Positions 45,311 through 54,541 of a stretch of DNA of 64,000 nt are shown in pieces; position 1 is the stretch's first letter, and every line of letters begins with the position of its first letter. The translations under genes were made by a program, and so were the position numbers. Below the pieces are notes generated by a model, which did no database searches, was not told the DNA's origin, and saw only the letters and a program-made list of their open reading frames with translations. Source of the stretch: Gammaproteobacteria bacterium (lineage in GTDB: Bacteria; Pseudomonadota; Gammaproteobacteria; Burkholderiales; Rhodocyclaceae); NCBI GenBank assembly GCA_018819515.1, contig JAHJPX010000017.1, forward strand, positions 195,921-259,920, written 5' to 3'.

Positions 45311-47104
45311 CTAATCTGCTATGCGCTTCAGCGCGTAGCCGGAGAATGAACATTGCTCGACGTCGTGATCCGTCGCGCAACGCAGCACACCGCCACCATC
45401 GGCGAGTGGGCCGAGCAGCACCGCCGCGTGCTCGGAGAGCGGTTGCAGGACGAGGCGCTGTGGTGGTCCGGCGTGATCGGTCATAGTGAGTTCGGCGATC
45501 AGGAAGCCGCGCTCTTCGGTCAGCATGATCCGGTCGATGAAGTCATGATCGTCGCCGGCATTGGCGATCGCGTATGCGCCGACGCGCTTCAGCCACGGCG
45601 TCACATCCTTGGGTGGTTCGATGCGCTCGCCGACCAGCATCTCCTGTGCGCCGACGCTGGCGACCAGCACGTCGTGGCCGGCCACGTTGCGGCGTGTGAT
45701 GCCGATCGCGTCAAGCGCGCCGAGGTCGATGGGCAGGAGGCCGAGCAGTTTGTATTGGACGCCGAGCAGTCCGTCGCTGCGCGGCACGAGGTTAAAGGTA
45801 CGGCCGAACGCATCGGCGCGCAGGCTCGCACCGTCAAGGCGGATGCGAATGTGGCCGATTTGCGAGGTGTAGTCACCGACGTAGGGCTGGAGCTTGTCCA
45901 CGGGCCACGTCGGATCGGCGGCCGGCACTTTCTCCCGCTTCGGCTGCTTGATGCCGGTCTTGGCTTCCAGTGCCAGGGTGAGCGTCTCGGTGGCGATTCG
46001 GTCGATGGACCGCCCGGCGCTGCTCGAGTTGGCCAGCACGATCACGCCCAATTTGTGGTCGGGCAGCACGTACATCTGGGCGCGGAAATTGATCGTGGCG
46101 CCGCTGTGGTGCGCGACCGGCCCGGCGTTCTCGATTGTCGATGCACCCAGGGTCGACAGCATCCAGCCCAGTCCGTTGTGGAAGTTGAGGTCAAGGGGCA
46201 CGTCGGTGTTCTGCGGCCTGAGCATCTCGTGAACCGATTCAGGCTTCAGCACCTGGAGCGTGCCAGCGCGGCCGTCGGCAAAGACCATCGAGAGGAAATG
46301 CGAGAGGTCGACTACGCTGGCGTTGAGCCCGCCGGCCGGCACGTCGCGCAGATGTGGTTCGACCACCAGCGCACCCTTGCGGTAAGCCTTGGCCATCAGA
46401 TCGGATTTGGCGACGCCGGGCTCGAAAGTCGCCGTGTCCATTGCCAGCGGCGAAAGCACATATTGCCGCATGTACTCGGCGAACGGCATGCCGCTGGTGT
46501 TCTGAATCGCGTGGCCGAGCAGGGTGATGCCGACGTTCGAATACGAGAAGATGTGGTTTGGCGGATAGGCGGCGTCGTTGGCACGGACATGATCGACCAA
46601 TTTGGTAAACGACTCCGGATTCTTCATGAACATGCCCTGACTGAAATCTCGCGGCAGGCCGGAATGGTGCGTCATCAGGTTGCGCGGCGTGATCGGTGCG
46701 CTGTCGGCAAAGCGCGAGCGGATCGAGAATCCCGGCAGCGCATCTTCCAGTGGCCGGTCGATGTCGAGCTTCCCTTGTTCCGCCAACTGCATGGCGGCGG
46801 TGGCGGTGAACAGCTTCGAAATCGAGCCGACGCGGTAGAGCGTCTGCGCGCTGGCGGGCTTGTTGTTTTCCTTGTCGGCGTAACCGAAGCCTTCGGCCCA
46901 GACGACGCGCTGGTCGTCCACCAGTGCGACACTCATACCGGTGATGTCGCTCTTGTCCATCTCGTGGCGGATCAATTGCGTGACATAGGTCTTGATGCCA
47001 TCGTAGTCGTTGCGCGCCACGCTTTCGGGGCGTTGGGGTGCGACGCTGCATGCAGCGAAAAGCAAGGCCGCACAAACCGTGGTGAAAAGTGAGCGTGATT
47101 TCAT
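45311..47104 (-). CDS. Beta-lactamase/PBP-fold serine hydrolase lipoprotein
   Basis: A 597-residue class C beta-lactamase-family serine hydrolase. The lipobox is LLFAAC (Cys19). Catalytic SISK is at residues 94-97 (YRVGSISKLFT), the YSN motif is in FSYSNVGITLLGHAI, and HHSG in VAHHSGATINF acts as the KTG-equivalent. A 200-residue C-terminal beta domain follows. Family members are D-aminopeptidases, esterases or peptidoglycan-related enzymes rather than true antibiotic-degrading enzymes. The frame is open 24 codons further up; MKSRSLFTT at 47104 gives the proper signal peptide. Confidence 0.9.
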   Translation of the reverse strand: MKSRSLFTTVCAALLFAACSVAPQRPESVARNDYDGIKTYVTQLIRHEMDKSDITGMSVALVDDQRVVWAEGFGYADKENNKPASAQTLYRVGSISKLFTATAAMQLAEQGKLDIDRPLEDALPGFSIRSRFADSAPITPRNLMTHHSGLPRDFSQGMFMKNPESFTKLVDHVRANDAAYPPNHIFSYSNVGITLLGHAIQNTSGMPFAEYMRQYVLSPLAMDTATFEPGVAKSDLMAKAYRKGALVVEPHLRDVPAGGLNASVVDLSHFLSMVFADGRAGTLQVLKPESVHEMLRPQNTDVPLDLNFHNGLGWMLSTLGASTIENAGPVAHHSGATINFRAQMYVLPDHKLGVIVLANSSSAGRSIDRIATETLTLALEAKTGIKQPKREKVPAADPTWPVDKLQPYVGDYTSQIGHIRIRLDGASLRADAFGRTFNLVPRSDGLLGVQYKLLGLLPIDLGALDAIGITRRNVAGHDVLVASVGAQEMLVGERIEPPKDVTPWLKRVGAYAIANAGDDHDFIDRIMLTEERGFLIAELTMTDHAGPPQRLVLQPLSEHAAVLLGPLADGGGVLRCATDHDVEQCSFSGYALKRIAD

Positions 47105-47189
47105 GGCGGTGGTATATCCTGACGAAACTCTGTGCCGCAGAGTATATACACTGAAAAGCAGAGTGCCAATAGTCATGCGCCAATCGCGG

Positions 47190-47214
47190 GAAAAGTCAGC
47201 CGTGGCGATACGCC
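47190..47214 (+). repeat. Dispersed 25-bp element, copy 11
   Basis: GAAAAGTCAGCC then GTGGCGATACGCC. It lies in the 288-bp divergent gap between the serine hydrolase and the HiPIP gene. No clear promoter was identified in the rest of this gap. Confidence 0.85.
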
Positions 47215-47392
47215 GCTATGGCGCGATCCGCAGTCGAAATTGTCCAAAACTGTCAACCAAACCCCTAGCTCGCTCATTATTTGGCTAAGGGATGGCATAC
47301 TACGCACCTGCCGGAAGCACACGCTTGGCAATTGTTCTGCGGAGTGAAGCAACGATCCCAACCCTACGGATCTTCATCAACTAGGAGGCAAC

Positions 47393-47662
47393 ATGTCTGA
47401 TAGCATCAACCAAACCCGTCGTACCTTCATCAAGATCGGTGGCGCCGCCGTCGCCATGATCCCTGTTGCGGCTTTCGCTGCCAAGAACGACGCCATGCGT
47501 ACCGCCATGAAGTACGTCGACAAGGGGCCGGATGCCGCCAAGCATTGCTCCGCCTGCATGCATTTCGTTCCCGGCAAGCCGCTGGGTGGCTGCAAGCTGT
47601 TCCCGGGCGATACGGAAGTCAATCCGAACGGCACCTGCACGGCCTTCGCCAAGAAGCCCTGA
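47393..47662 (+). CDS. hip: High-potential iron-sulfur protein (HiPIP)
   Basis: An 89-residue periplasmic electron carrier. The twin-arginine signal is in QTRRTFIKIGGAAVAMIPVAAFA. The four [4Fe-4S] cysteines are C52, C55, C67 and C82, in HCSACMHF, GGCKLF and NGTCTAF, matching HiPIP spacing. HiPIPs shuttle electrons from the bc1 complex to terminal oxidases or reaction centres. An AGGAGG ribosome-binding site precedes the ATG, and a terminator follows, so it is monocistronic. Confidence 0.96.
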   Translation: MSDSINQTRRTFIKIGGAAVAMIPVAAFAAKNDAMRTAMKYVDKGPDAAKHCSACMHFVPGKPLGGCKLFPGDTEVNPNGTCTAFAKKP

Positions 47663-47682
47663 TTCGAGTTGCACGGAACGCG

Positions 47683-47720
47683 ACGGGGATCGGCCGCGAG
47701 GCCGGTCCCCGTTGTCTTTT
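47683..47720 (+). terminator. Rho-independent terminator of the HiPIP gene
   Basis: ACGGGGATCGGCC, a GCGA loop, then GGCCGGTCCCCGT form a 13-bp stem with one G-T wobble, followed by TGTCTTTT. It starts 20 bp after the HiPIP stop. Confidence 0.85.
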
Positions 47721-47735
47721 CGGTAACGTCATTAC

Positions 47736-48911
47736 ATGCCGACGATCGATCGGTTAACCGGCGCGGCGGATATTTCCGAAGCGGATTGGCAGCGCCTTTC
47801 GAGCGAAGGCGATCCCTTCGTCAGTCGCGCGTTTCTCTGCGCGGCGGAGACTTTCGGTGTCGCTGACAACGGCCCGCTCGGCTGGCAGCCCATGCATTTG
47901 GCGCTGCGCGACGATCAAAGGAAGCTCGTCGGCTTGTTGCCGCTCTACGCGCGCTCCCACTGGTACAACGATTTCGCCGGCGACTGTGGCTGGGAGCAGG
48001 CCTGGCATCAGGCGGGGCTCGCCTACTTCCCCAAATTCGTTACCGGCGTGCCGCACACGCCGTCACCAGGGCCGCGGCTGCTGACGGTCCATGACGCCGG
48101 TCCCGAAGTTCCTGCGGCGCTGATCGCCGCCGCCATTGACCTCACCGCAACCTCGGGTGCCTCCAACTGGCAATGCCTGTTCGTACGCGAACATGATCGC
48201 GCCCCGCTTGAAGCCGCCGGGCTGCTCATGCGGCGCGGCGTGCAATTCCACTGGCGCAATCGCGGCTACCGCGACTTTGGCGATTTCCTGGCTGCCTTCA
48301 CATCCGAAAAGCGCAAGAAGATGAAGCGTGAGCGGCGGGCGGTAGGCGACGCGGGCCTGCATATCGAAGCTCGCCACGGCGACGAGATCGACGGCGTGCT
48401 GTGGCAGGCGATCCATCGCCACTATCGCAGCACCTTCGAACGCCTTGGTGGCCTGGCCTCGTTCCCCGTCGATTTCTTCCGCAGCGTCGGCGCAGCGCTC
48501 GGGAAACAGATGGTGGTGTTCGTCGCCTTCGACGGCGAGGGCGACGAACGGCCTGTCGCCTCGGCGGTCTGTTACCGTGACGACACGGCGCTTTACGGCC
48601 GCCACTGGGGCACCGATATCGACTGCCCCGGGCTGCATTTCGAGTTGTGTTACCACGCCGGCGTCGAGTACGCCATCGAGCACGGTCTGCAACGTTTCGA
48701 GCCTGGTGCGCACGGCGAGCACAAAGTTGCACGCGGTTTCGAGCCGGTATCGACCTGGTCGGCATTCTGGGTCGCGGACCCGGCCATGCGTGGCGCGGTG
48801 GCGCGCTACCTCGCCCGCGAGAATGGCGCCGTGCAGGACTATCAGGCCGAAATGGCCGCGCACTTGCCGTTCCGCCTGTCGCACCTGCAGGCGGACGCCG
48901 CGCGCGACTGA
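47736..48911 (+). CDS. FemAB/GNAT-like acyltransferase (COG3146 type)
   Basis: A 391-residue protein of the family formerly called DUF482, with tandem GNAT-like folds (peptidoglycan-biosynthesis-like acyltransferases). Diagnostic parts are SRAFLCAAETFG, LVGLLPLYARSHWYNDFAGDCGWEQAWHQAGLAYFPKFVTGVPHTP, RGVQFHWRNRGYRDFGDFLAAFTSEKRKKMKRERR, and FEPGAHGEHKVARGFEPVSTWSAFWV. These features make the family assignment firm; the acyl donor and acceptor are unknown. It converges with the DUF481 gene. Confidence 0.9.
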   Translation: MPTIDRLTGAADISEADWQRLSSEGDPFVSRAFLCAAETFGVADNGPLGWQPMHLALRDDQRKLVGLLPLYARSHWYNDFAGDCGWEQAWHQAGLAYFPKFVTGVPHTPSPGPRLLTVHDAGPEVPAALIAAAIDLTATSGASNWQCLFVREHDRAPLEAAGLLMRRGVQFHWRNRGYRDFGDFLAAFTSEKRKKMKRERRAVGDAGLHIEARHGDEIDGVLWQAIHRHYRSTFERLGGLASFPVDFFRSVGAALGKQMVVFVAFDGEGDERPVASAVCYRDDTALYGRHWGTDIDCPGLHFELCYHAGVEYAIEHGLQRFEPGAHGEHKVARGFEPVSTWSAFWVADPAMRGAVARYLARENGAVQDYQAEMAAHLPFRLSHLQADAARD

Positions 48912-48930
48912 ATACGCGCCGGCGGCGCGT

Positions 48931-50151
48931 TCAGTGGAAGGTGTAGCCGAGCCCGAACTGGACGGTCGTGTCGGTCGCGTTGCGCCCGGAAGCCGGCTGG
49001 CTTTCCCAGTCGACGTTTACCTGCGAGGTGAAGTTGAGCCCATTGCCGACCGGCAGGCGCAAGCCGGTGCGGGTTTGCAGTTCGGTGCCGTGGCCCTCTC
49101 CGCCCCAGGTTCCTTCCTGCGTGTGGAACAAGGTTGCCGGGAACATCTGCAGGCTGCGGCGAAAATCGATGCCCCATCCCATTGCCCCATAGCCTTCGCG
49201 TGCGAGTTCGTAGTGCGATACGTCGATGTACTTGAGACCGCCGCGCACGCTGAGCGTCGTCGTGTCGTCCTCATACAACTGGTAGCCGTAGCCGCCGCCC
49301 ACGGTGCCGCGCAGACGGAGATCCCTGAAACGATCGTTTTCCAGCGCTGCCTTGGCGTAGAGGAATTCCTTCGGGTTGAAGAAGCGATCGTAGCGGCTGC
49401 TGGCGCGCCAGTTCGAAGCGGATGCGTCGCCGCTGTCGCGGCCGTAGTTTCCCTCGCCGCTCAGGGTGGTGCGGAAGGCGCGTGCTCGTCGGATCCATTC
49501 GGCATCGCCGTGGAAGGAATCGTTGCTCGAATTGCCGCGCGTCGAGGACAGCGCCAGACCGGCGTGCCCCAGCGAACGGTGGCCGACGCCGGATTCCTCT
49601 GGCGTGGGTTTGATGAAGAGGATCGCCGACAGCGGCGGCACCGGTGGTTCGGGGGGCTCGGCTGGTGCCGGCGGCTCGGGCGGCTCCGGCGTCGTTGCCG
49701 CGATGATGGCTGCGAGCGCATCGGCGTCGCTGTTCGGCGAAACCGCCTCGTTTGCGGCAGGCGATGCGGCGTCGGTTGCGGCAGGTGGCACGAGCTCGTC
49801 TACGTTCGGAGATACGGCGTCGACAGCAGCGGATGCAACCGGTTCGGCGGGTTGGGGTGGGATGGCCGTTCCGGGCGGAGGCGGAGGCTGCAAATGCAAC
49901 CGGGTCAGGGTGCCATCGTCGAGCATTACCTCGACCGCCTCGTCGGTAGCAACGGTGGCGATGTCCGTGCATCGCAGGCGAACCTCGCCGGCATAGGCGG
50001 TACGCAGGATCAACAGGTCGCGATCCTTGTGCAGCACCGTGCCGGTAAGCCGGTCGCCGTTGATCATCGTCACCTGGTCGGCCTGAGCGGGGTTCCAGTT
50101 CGCCAGCGCAACTGCAACGAGCCCGGCCAGGAGCCGCGGGCGGAAGTGCAT
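48931..50151 (-). CDS. DUF481 outer-membrane beta-barrel protein
   Basis: A 406-residue exported protein. The signal peptide is LLAGLVAVALANWNPAQA. An N-terminal domain with VTMINGDRLTGTVLHKD repeats the pattern seen at the start of DUF481 proteins. A long proline/alanine/glutamate-rich linker (about residues 95-175) follows, then the DUF481 barrel (about 190-406) with GHAGLALSSTRGNSSNDSF and an aromatic C-terminus FGLGYTFH typical of outer-membrane proteins. The function of the family is unknown. Confidence 0.88.
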   Translation of the reverse strand: MHFRPRLLAGLVAVALANWNPAQADQVTMINGDRLTGTVLHKDRDLLILRTAYAGEVRLRCTDIATVATDEAVEVMLDDGTLTRLHLQPPPPPGTAIPPQPAEPVASAAVDAVSPNVDELVPPAATDAASPAANEAVSPNSDADALAAIIAATTPEPPEPPAPAEPPEPPVPPLSAILFIKPTPEESGVGHRSLGHAGLALSSTRGNSSNDSFHGDAEWIRRARAFRTTLSGEGNYGRDSGDASASNWRASSRYDRFFNPKEFLYAKAALENDRFRDLRLRGTVGGGYGYQLYEDDTTTLSVRGGLKYIDVSHYELAREGYGAMGWGIDFRRSLQMFPATLFHTQEGTWGGEGHGTELQTRTGLRLPVGNGLNFTSQVNVDWESQPASGRNATDTTVQFGLGYTFH

Positions 50152-50188
50152 CGAATTCTCCAGAAGGGGCTACTGCCCGGGTTTGCGT

Positions 50189-50212
50189 GAAAGTCAGCCG
50201 TGGCGGTACGCC
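50189..50212 (+). repeat. Dispersed 25-bp element, copy 12
   Basis: GAAAGTCAGCC then GTGGCGGTACGCC, part of a perfect 8-bp hairpin CCGTGGCG-GTA-CGCCACGG. It lies in the divergent gap between the DUF481 and beta-helix genes. Confidence 0.9.
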
Positions 50213-50339
50213 ACGGCGAGCCCGGATTCTATGCTGTCTGCAATACGAAGGTGCATTGTGTCTGGCTCTCCCGTCAATTGTCCGAGGCAATTCAAGACTG
50301 ATAGGATCAAAACCCGATGGCGAGCGGGAGCGGCAGGCA

Positions 50340-52046
50340 ATGAAGAACAAGGCAGAAACCAACTTTCGGATATCGGCGATTGTGCTGTTGTCGCTGGCGA
50401 CGCTTTGCGGTTGCGGTGGCGGAAGCAGCAGTTCAGACGATGGCGCCAGCAGCACGTCAAGCGGCAGCACGTCCGGCAGCGGTGGTTCGGGCAGTTCCTC
50501 CGGCGGGCAGGGAAGCTATGTTCCACCCATCGGCATACCTGCGCCCGGCTTCGGGATCGAGGAAAGCTACCGGATGTACGACGATGCGGCGGCCCGCAAT
50601 CCCGCGTTGACGTACAGCCAGAATTCCGAGGGGGGCTACTACACGCATTACATCAGCGATACCGGCTGTACGGATTCTTCAAATCCTTATGGCACCGTGA
50701 CAACTCCCCGATGCTCGGTTCCCACAACCATTGAAGAAGGCAGCGTGGTCGAAGTTCACGGCACGACCGACGGCGGCCAGTTGATCATGACCTTCAATTG
50801 CACCACCGCGCGGCCGTGCTGGTTCCGCGGGCTGGATGCCGCGCACCGGCCGCTGGTGCGCCGCGAGACCATCGTCAAGGGCGGCTATGTCATTCTCGAA
50901 CACCTGCATTTCGACCAGGGCGACAACCTCGGCCTGCGTGCCCACAGCAGCAGCACGCTGCACCATGCCGCAGTGCGCGATTCCGAACTGGCCCAGGTCA
51001 ACATTTCGGGACACGCCGGTTACAGCTTCAACAACATCGTCGTCTATCGCAACGACATACATCTGGACAACTTCGTCAACACCGGCGCCAGTTCGCCCGA
51101 GTTTCCCGAGAACGACACCCACGGCGTCGCCACGGGCTCGTATTCCGACCATGTCTGGATACTGGACAACGACATCCACGACGTGGCTGGCGACGCGGTG
51201 GGTAACGCCCACGGCGCCAACTACACCGCGCACCACTACTACATCGGCCGCAACCGGCTGCACGATACCGGCGAGAACTCCGTAGACTTCAAGGAAATCG
51301 AATACCTCGTCGTCTCGCAGAACAAGGCCTATCGCGAATACGGTCCGTCGAGCGGTTCGGATGGCGCTGCCATGGTCTTCCACTACGGCCCGAGCGTCGC
51401 ACCGAAGAATGCCTGGATCATCTTCAACGAGATCTACGACTGCGCCGACACCGGCATCCAGATCGGCGGCGACGTCACCGACCCGATCTACGTCATCGGC
51501 AACGTCATTCGCGGCATTTCGAACGCCAGCGGCAACGCCTACGCCATCCGCTCCTGGGGCGCCGCGGACGTTCATCTCATCGGCAACGTCCTCTACGACA
51601 ACGACGGCGGCATCGACATCACCGGCAGCAGTCCGAATGTGCTGAACATGGTCGACAACATCGTCGCCGGGATCAGGAATGCCTCGGCCTATCACCTCAT
51701 CGCCGCCGATACCGCCTACCACGCCAGCGCCGTGCTGACGAACAACCTGTTTCACCAGTCCGGCGGCGCCGCGCGCATCCACTGGGGCGCGGTGTACGAC
51801 GTGGCCGGATTGCAGGGCAACACCGGCAAATGCGCCGGCTGCATCGAGGGCGATCCCCGGTTCGCAAATCCCGCCGGCGGCGATTTCAGCCTGGGCGTGG
51901 GCTCGCCGGCGATCGATGCCGGTATCGCCAGCCCGCTCTACGACCAGTATCAGCAGACCTTCGGTGTCGCGATCCAGGTCGACTTCAGCGGTACGCCGCG
52001 TCCGGTGGGCGCCGGTTGGGACATGGGCGCCTTTGAGAGGCAGTAG
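50340..52046 (+). CDS. Right-handed parallel beta-helix lipoprotein
   Basis: A 568-residue surface or periplasmic lipoprotein. The lipobox is LATLCGC (Cys around residue 23), followed by a low-complexity Gly/Ser linker to about residue 60. The mature part has repeated short strands with Asn ladders typical of pectate-lyase-like parallel beta-helices (HLHFDQGDNLGLRAHSSS, NIVVYRNDIHLDN, VWILDNDIHDVAGDAVGN, YIGRNRLHDTGENSVDF). It probably binds or cleaves a polysaccharide. The frame is open upstream through the repeat; the ATG at 50340 gives the proper signal sequence. Confidence 0.87.
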   Translation: MKNKAETNFRISAIVLLSLATLCGCGGGSSSSDDGASSTSSGSTSGSGGSGSSSGGQGSYVPPIGIPAPGFGIEESYRMYDDAAARNPALTYSQNSEGGYYTHYISDTGCTDSSNPYGTVTTPRCSVPTTIEEGSVVEVHGTTDGGQLIMTFNCTTARPCWFRGLDAAHRPLVRRETIVKGGYVILEHLHFDQGDNLGLRAHSSSTLHHAAVRDSELAQVNISGHAGYSFNNIVVYRNDIHLDNFVNTGASSPEFPENDTHGVATGSYSDHVWILDNDIHDVAGDAVGNAHGANYTAHHYYIGRNRLHDTGENSVDFKEIEYLVVSQNKAYREYGPSSGSDGAAMVFHYGPSVAPKNAWIIFNEIYDCADTGIQIGGDVTDPIYVIGNVIRGISNASGNAYAIRSWGAADVHLIGNVLYDNDGGIDITGSSPNVLNMVDNIVAGIRNASAYHLIAADTAYHASAVLTNNLFHQSGGAARIHWGAVYDVAGLQGNTGKCAGCIEGDPRFANPAGGDFSLGVGSPAIDAGIASPLYDQYQQTFGVAIQVDFSGTPRPVGAGWDMGAFERQ

Positions 52047-52060
52047 CACTTTCGCGGGCG

Positions 52061-52084
52061 AAAGTCAGCCGTGGCGGCACGCCA
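52061..52084 (+). repeat. Dispersed 25-bp element, copy 13
   Basis: GAAAGTCAGCC then GTGGCGGCACGCC, with GTGGCG-GCA-CGCCAC symmetry. It lies between convergent genes, 18 bp past the hemerythrin stop. Confidence 0.9.
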
Positions 52085-52102
52085 CCCGGCAGCGCTGCCG
52101 CC

Positions 52103-52537
52103 TTAGGGCTTCGCGGTGGCGGACAGGACGAACCGCCCGAGCTCCTTGTCGGTGGTCAGGATGTGGTTGATCAGCCAGTCGCGCAGGAACGTCAGCAGGG
52201 CTTCCCGGGAACCCGGCTTGCCGGCGCGTGCCTCGTTGCGCATGGCGACTACCCGGTCGGAAAAGCGTCGATGCTGGTTTAGGTGCCTCTCCGCTTCTTC
52301 GGGTGCCTTGGCAGCATAGCCGTACCGCATCATCAACTGTTCCTCGGTGTCGAAATGGTAGATCGCATAGGCGAGGAGATCGCGGGTGATCTGCTCGAAC
52401 AGCGGGTCGTTGGCGTCGTCGGTCAACCTGGCATTCGCATCGATCAGGGTGTCGACCAGAATGTGATGCTGGACGTCCATCTCGTCGACACCGGTCAGCA
52501 TCGTGTCGTTCCATTGGATCGAATCGCTATCAGCCAT
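52103..52537 (-). CDS. Bacteriohemerythrin
   Basis: A 144-residue hemerythrin-domain protein with a di-iron oxygen- or nitric-oxide-binding site. Ligands are in MDVQHHILVDTL, IYHFDTEEQLM, HLNQHRRF and HILTTDKELG. It is the last gene of the FIST, GGDEF-EAL, hemerythrin operon (30-bp gap). This suggests it supplies or buffers O2 or NO for the c-di-GMP module. Alternatively it may be a general O2 carrier. Confidence 0.93.
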   Translation of the reverse strand: MADSDSIQWNDTMLTGVDEMDVQHHILVDTLIDANARLTDDANDPLFEQITRDLLAYAIYHFDTEEQLMMRYGYAAKAPEEAERHLNQHRRFSDRVVAMRNEARAGKPGSREALLTFLRDWLINHILTTDKELGRFVLSATAKP

Positions 52538-52567
52538 GCCAATTCTCCAATTGCCGGTGCCTGTCGA

Positions 52568-54541
52568 TCAGGCCACGTCGTTTTTGGCGCCCGGTTCGAA
52601 CCAGGCCGGATCGCTGTGGAACTCGGTCGTCCAGCGCAGGAACACTTCGGCGGTCATCGGTCGGGCCAGCCCGTAGCCCTGTATCACGTCGCAGCCCAGC
52701 TTCAGCAGGTGGTTGATATGGGCCGGTGTTTCCGCGCCCTCGGCAACGATGGCGCGATCGAAGGCCTCCGCCAAACCTATCACAGCTTCGACGATGGCCA
52801 TGTCTTGTTTGCTTGCCAGCATGTTGCCGACGAACGACTGGTCCACCTTGATTTCCGAGGCCGGCAAATGGCGAAGGTGAGCAAGCGTCGAGTAGCCGGT
52901 GCCGAAGTCGTCGAGCGAGAATTCGACGCCCAACTCGCGGCATTCCTCAATGACTGCGCGGAGCACTTCCAGTTCGTTGAGCGCAGCGGTTTCGACGATC
53001 TCGATCTGCAGGCAGTTCGGCCCACAATCCGGATGCTTGGCAAGCGCGGCGGAAAGCGATTTAGCGAAGTCCGGATGTACCAGTTGGCGAATGAACGCGT
53101 TGACGCTTATGGGCAGGGTGAGCCCATCCTTGCGCCAACGCATGATCTGGTCGAGCGCTTCGCGGATCACCCAGGCGCCGACGTCGAGCGCCAGTTCGGT
53201 GTTCTCGATCAGAGGGATGAATTCGGCGGGCGACAATTGGCCCAGGATCGGATGATGCCAGCGGAGCAATGCCTCGGCGCCGACGATCAAGCCACGGCGG
53301 CAGTCGACCTTCGGCTGGTAATGGAGCTGGAATTGGCCGGCCTTCAGGGCCCCGGCCAGTTGTTGCAAAGTTTGCTGTCGGGCCGCAATACGTTGTTCCA
53401 GGCGGGTGTCGAACATCTGGTAACGGTTCTTGCCGGTCTGCTTGGCGACGTACATGGCGTGGTCGGCATGGCGAATCAGCGTATCGGGATCGGCCTTATC
53501 GCTGGGGAAGACGGTAACGCCAATGCTCGCCGAGATGCCGGATGCCGTCTTGTCGCCCAACACATGGGAGGCCGAGCATGCCTGTAGCATGCGCTCCAGC
53601 ACCAGGTGGCATTCCTCGTCGCTGGCGAGATCGCTGAGCAGGATGACGAACTCGTCGCCGCCGAGGCGCGCCACGGTGTCGCCACCGCGTACCGTGGTCG
53701 AGAGGCGGGTTGCCACGTCCATCAGTACTTGATCGCCGGCCTGGTGCCCGAGCTCGTCGTTGATTGCCTTGAAGCCGTCGAGATCGAGATAGCAGACTGC
53801 GACGCGGGTGGCTTCCCGTTCGGAACGCACAACCGCCTGGCGCAGGCGGTCGCTGAGCAGCAGGCGGTTGGGCAGCCCGGTCAGCGAGTCGTGCTGCGCG
53901 ATCTGTTCCAAGTGCTCCGCATGCTGTTTCTGCTCGGTGACGTCGTGAAAATTCACGATCACACACTTCTCGTCGCCGATGTCGACCGCTTTGCCGGAAA
54001 GCAGAGCCGTCCCGATCGAGCCGTCCTTGCGCCGGAGCGGGGCTTCGTAGCCGAGCACCTCGCCGTCGCTCTCGATCCGTTTCGCCCACTGGCGCCGGTG
54101 TTCCGCCTCCAGCCATATACCCAGGTCTTCCGGTCGGGTGCTGCGCCCGACGATTTCTTCCGGCTGGTAACCGAGGAACTCGGCATAGCTTCCATTGACA
54201 TCCAGTATCACGCCGTCGCTCAGGCGGGTCAGCGCCATCGGTTCGGGCGTCAGCCGGAACATGGCGGAGAACTTCGCCTCCGAATTGACGAGATGGCGCC
54301 GAATGCGTTCGTTTTCGCGCAGCATCGCTTCGAGTTCCCTGGTACGGTTGCGCACCCGTTCTTCCAACATCACAGCGGTTTCGAACAGGCTGAAATCCGC
54401 ACCCTGGATTTCGGTGCTGCGTTCAGCGCGATTCATCAGGGCGCGAACGATCTTGTTCAGGCGGGTGATTTCCGCGCGTAAGGCGTCGATGTTCGCGGCA
54501 GCAGGCGTCACCGCTTCAGCCTTCAGCTGTTTCCGATCCAT
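52568..54541 (-). CDS. PAS-GGDEF-EAL dual c-di-GMP enzyme
   Basis: A 657-residue cytoplasmic protein with an N-terminal coiled coil (about residues 15-90), a PAS domain (about 90-215), and a GGDEF domain with the intact LGGDEFVILLSD. The EAL domain has VGAEALLRWHHP, the later ExxxD region SLDDFGTGYSTLAHL and KVDQSFVGNM. Both catalytic signatures look intact. The 5' end overlaps the FIST gene by 26 bp. The frame is open 111 codons further up within the FIST gene, but MDRKQLKAE at 54541 is the sensible start. Confidence 0.93.
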   Translation of the reverse strand: MDRKQLKAEAVTPAAANIDALRAEITRLNKIVRALMNRAERSTEIQGADFSLFETAVMLEERVRNRTRELEAMLRENERIRRHLVNSEAKFSAMFRLTPEPMALTRLSDGVILDVNGSYAEFLGYQPEEIVGRSTRPEDLGIWLEAEHRRQWAKRIESDGEVLGYEAPLRRKDGSIGTALLSGKAVDIGDEKCVIVNFHDVTEQKQHAEHLEQIAQHDSLTGLPNRLLLSDRLRQAVVRSEREATRVAVCYLDLDGFKAINDELGHQAGDQVLMDVATRLSTTVRGGDTVARLGGDEFVILLSDLASDEECHLVLERMLQACSASHVLGDKTASGISASIGVTVFPSDKADPDTLIRHADHAMYVAKQTGKNRYQMFDTRLEQRIAARQQTLQQLAGALKAGQFQLHYQPKVDCRRGLIVGAEALLRWHHPILGQLSPAEFIPLIENTELALDVGAWVIREALDQIMRWRKDGLTLPISVNAFIRQLVHPDFAKSLSAALAKHPDCGPNCLQIEIVETAALNELEVLRAVIEECRELGVEFSLDDFGTGYSTLAHLRHLPASEIKVDQSFVGNMLASKQDMAIVEAVIGLAEAFDRAIVAEGAETPAHINHLLKLGCDVIQGYGLARPMTAEVFLRWTTEFHSDPAWFEPGAKNDVA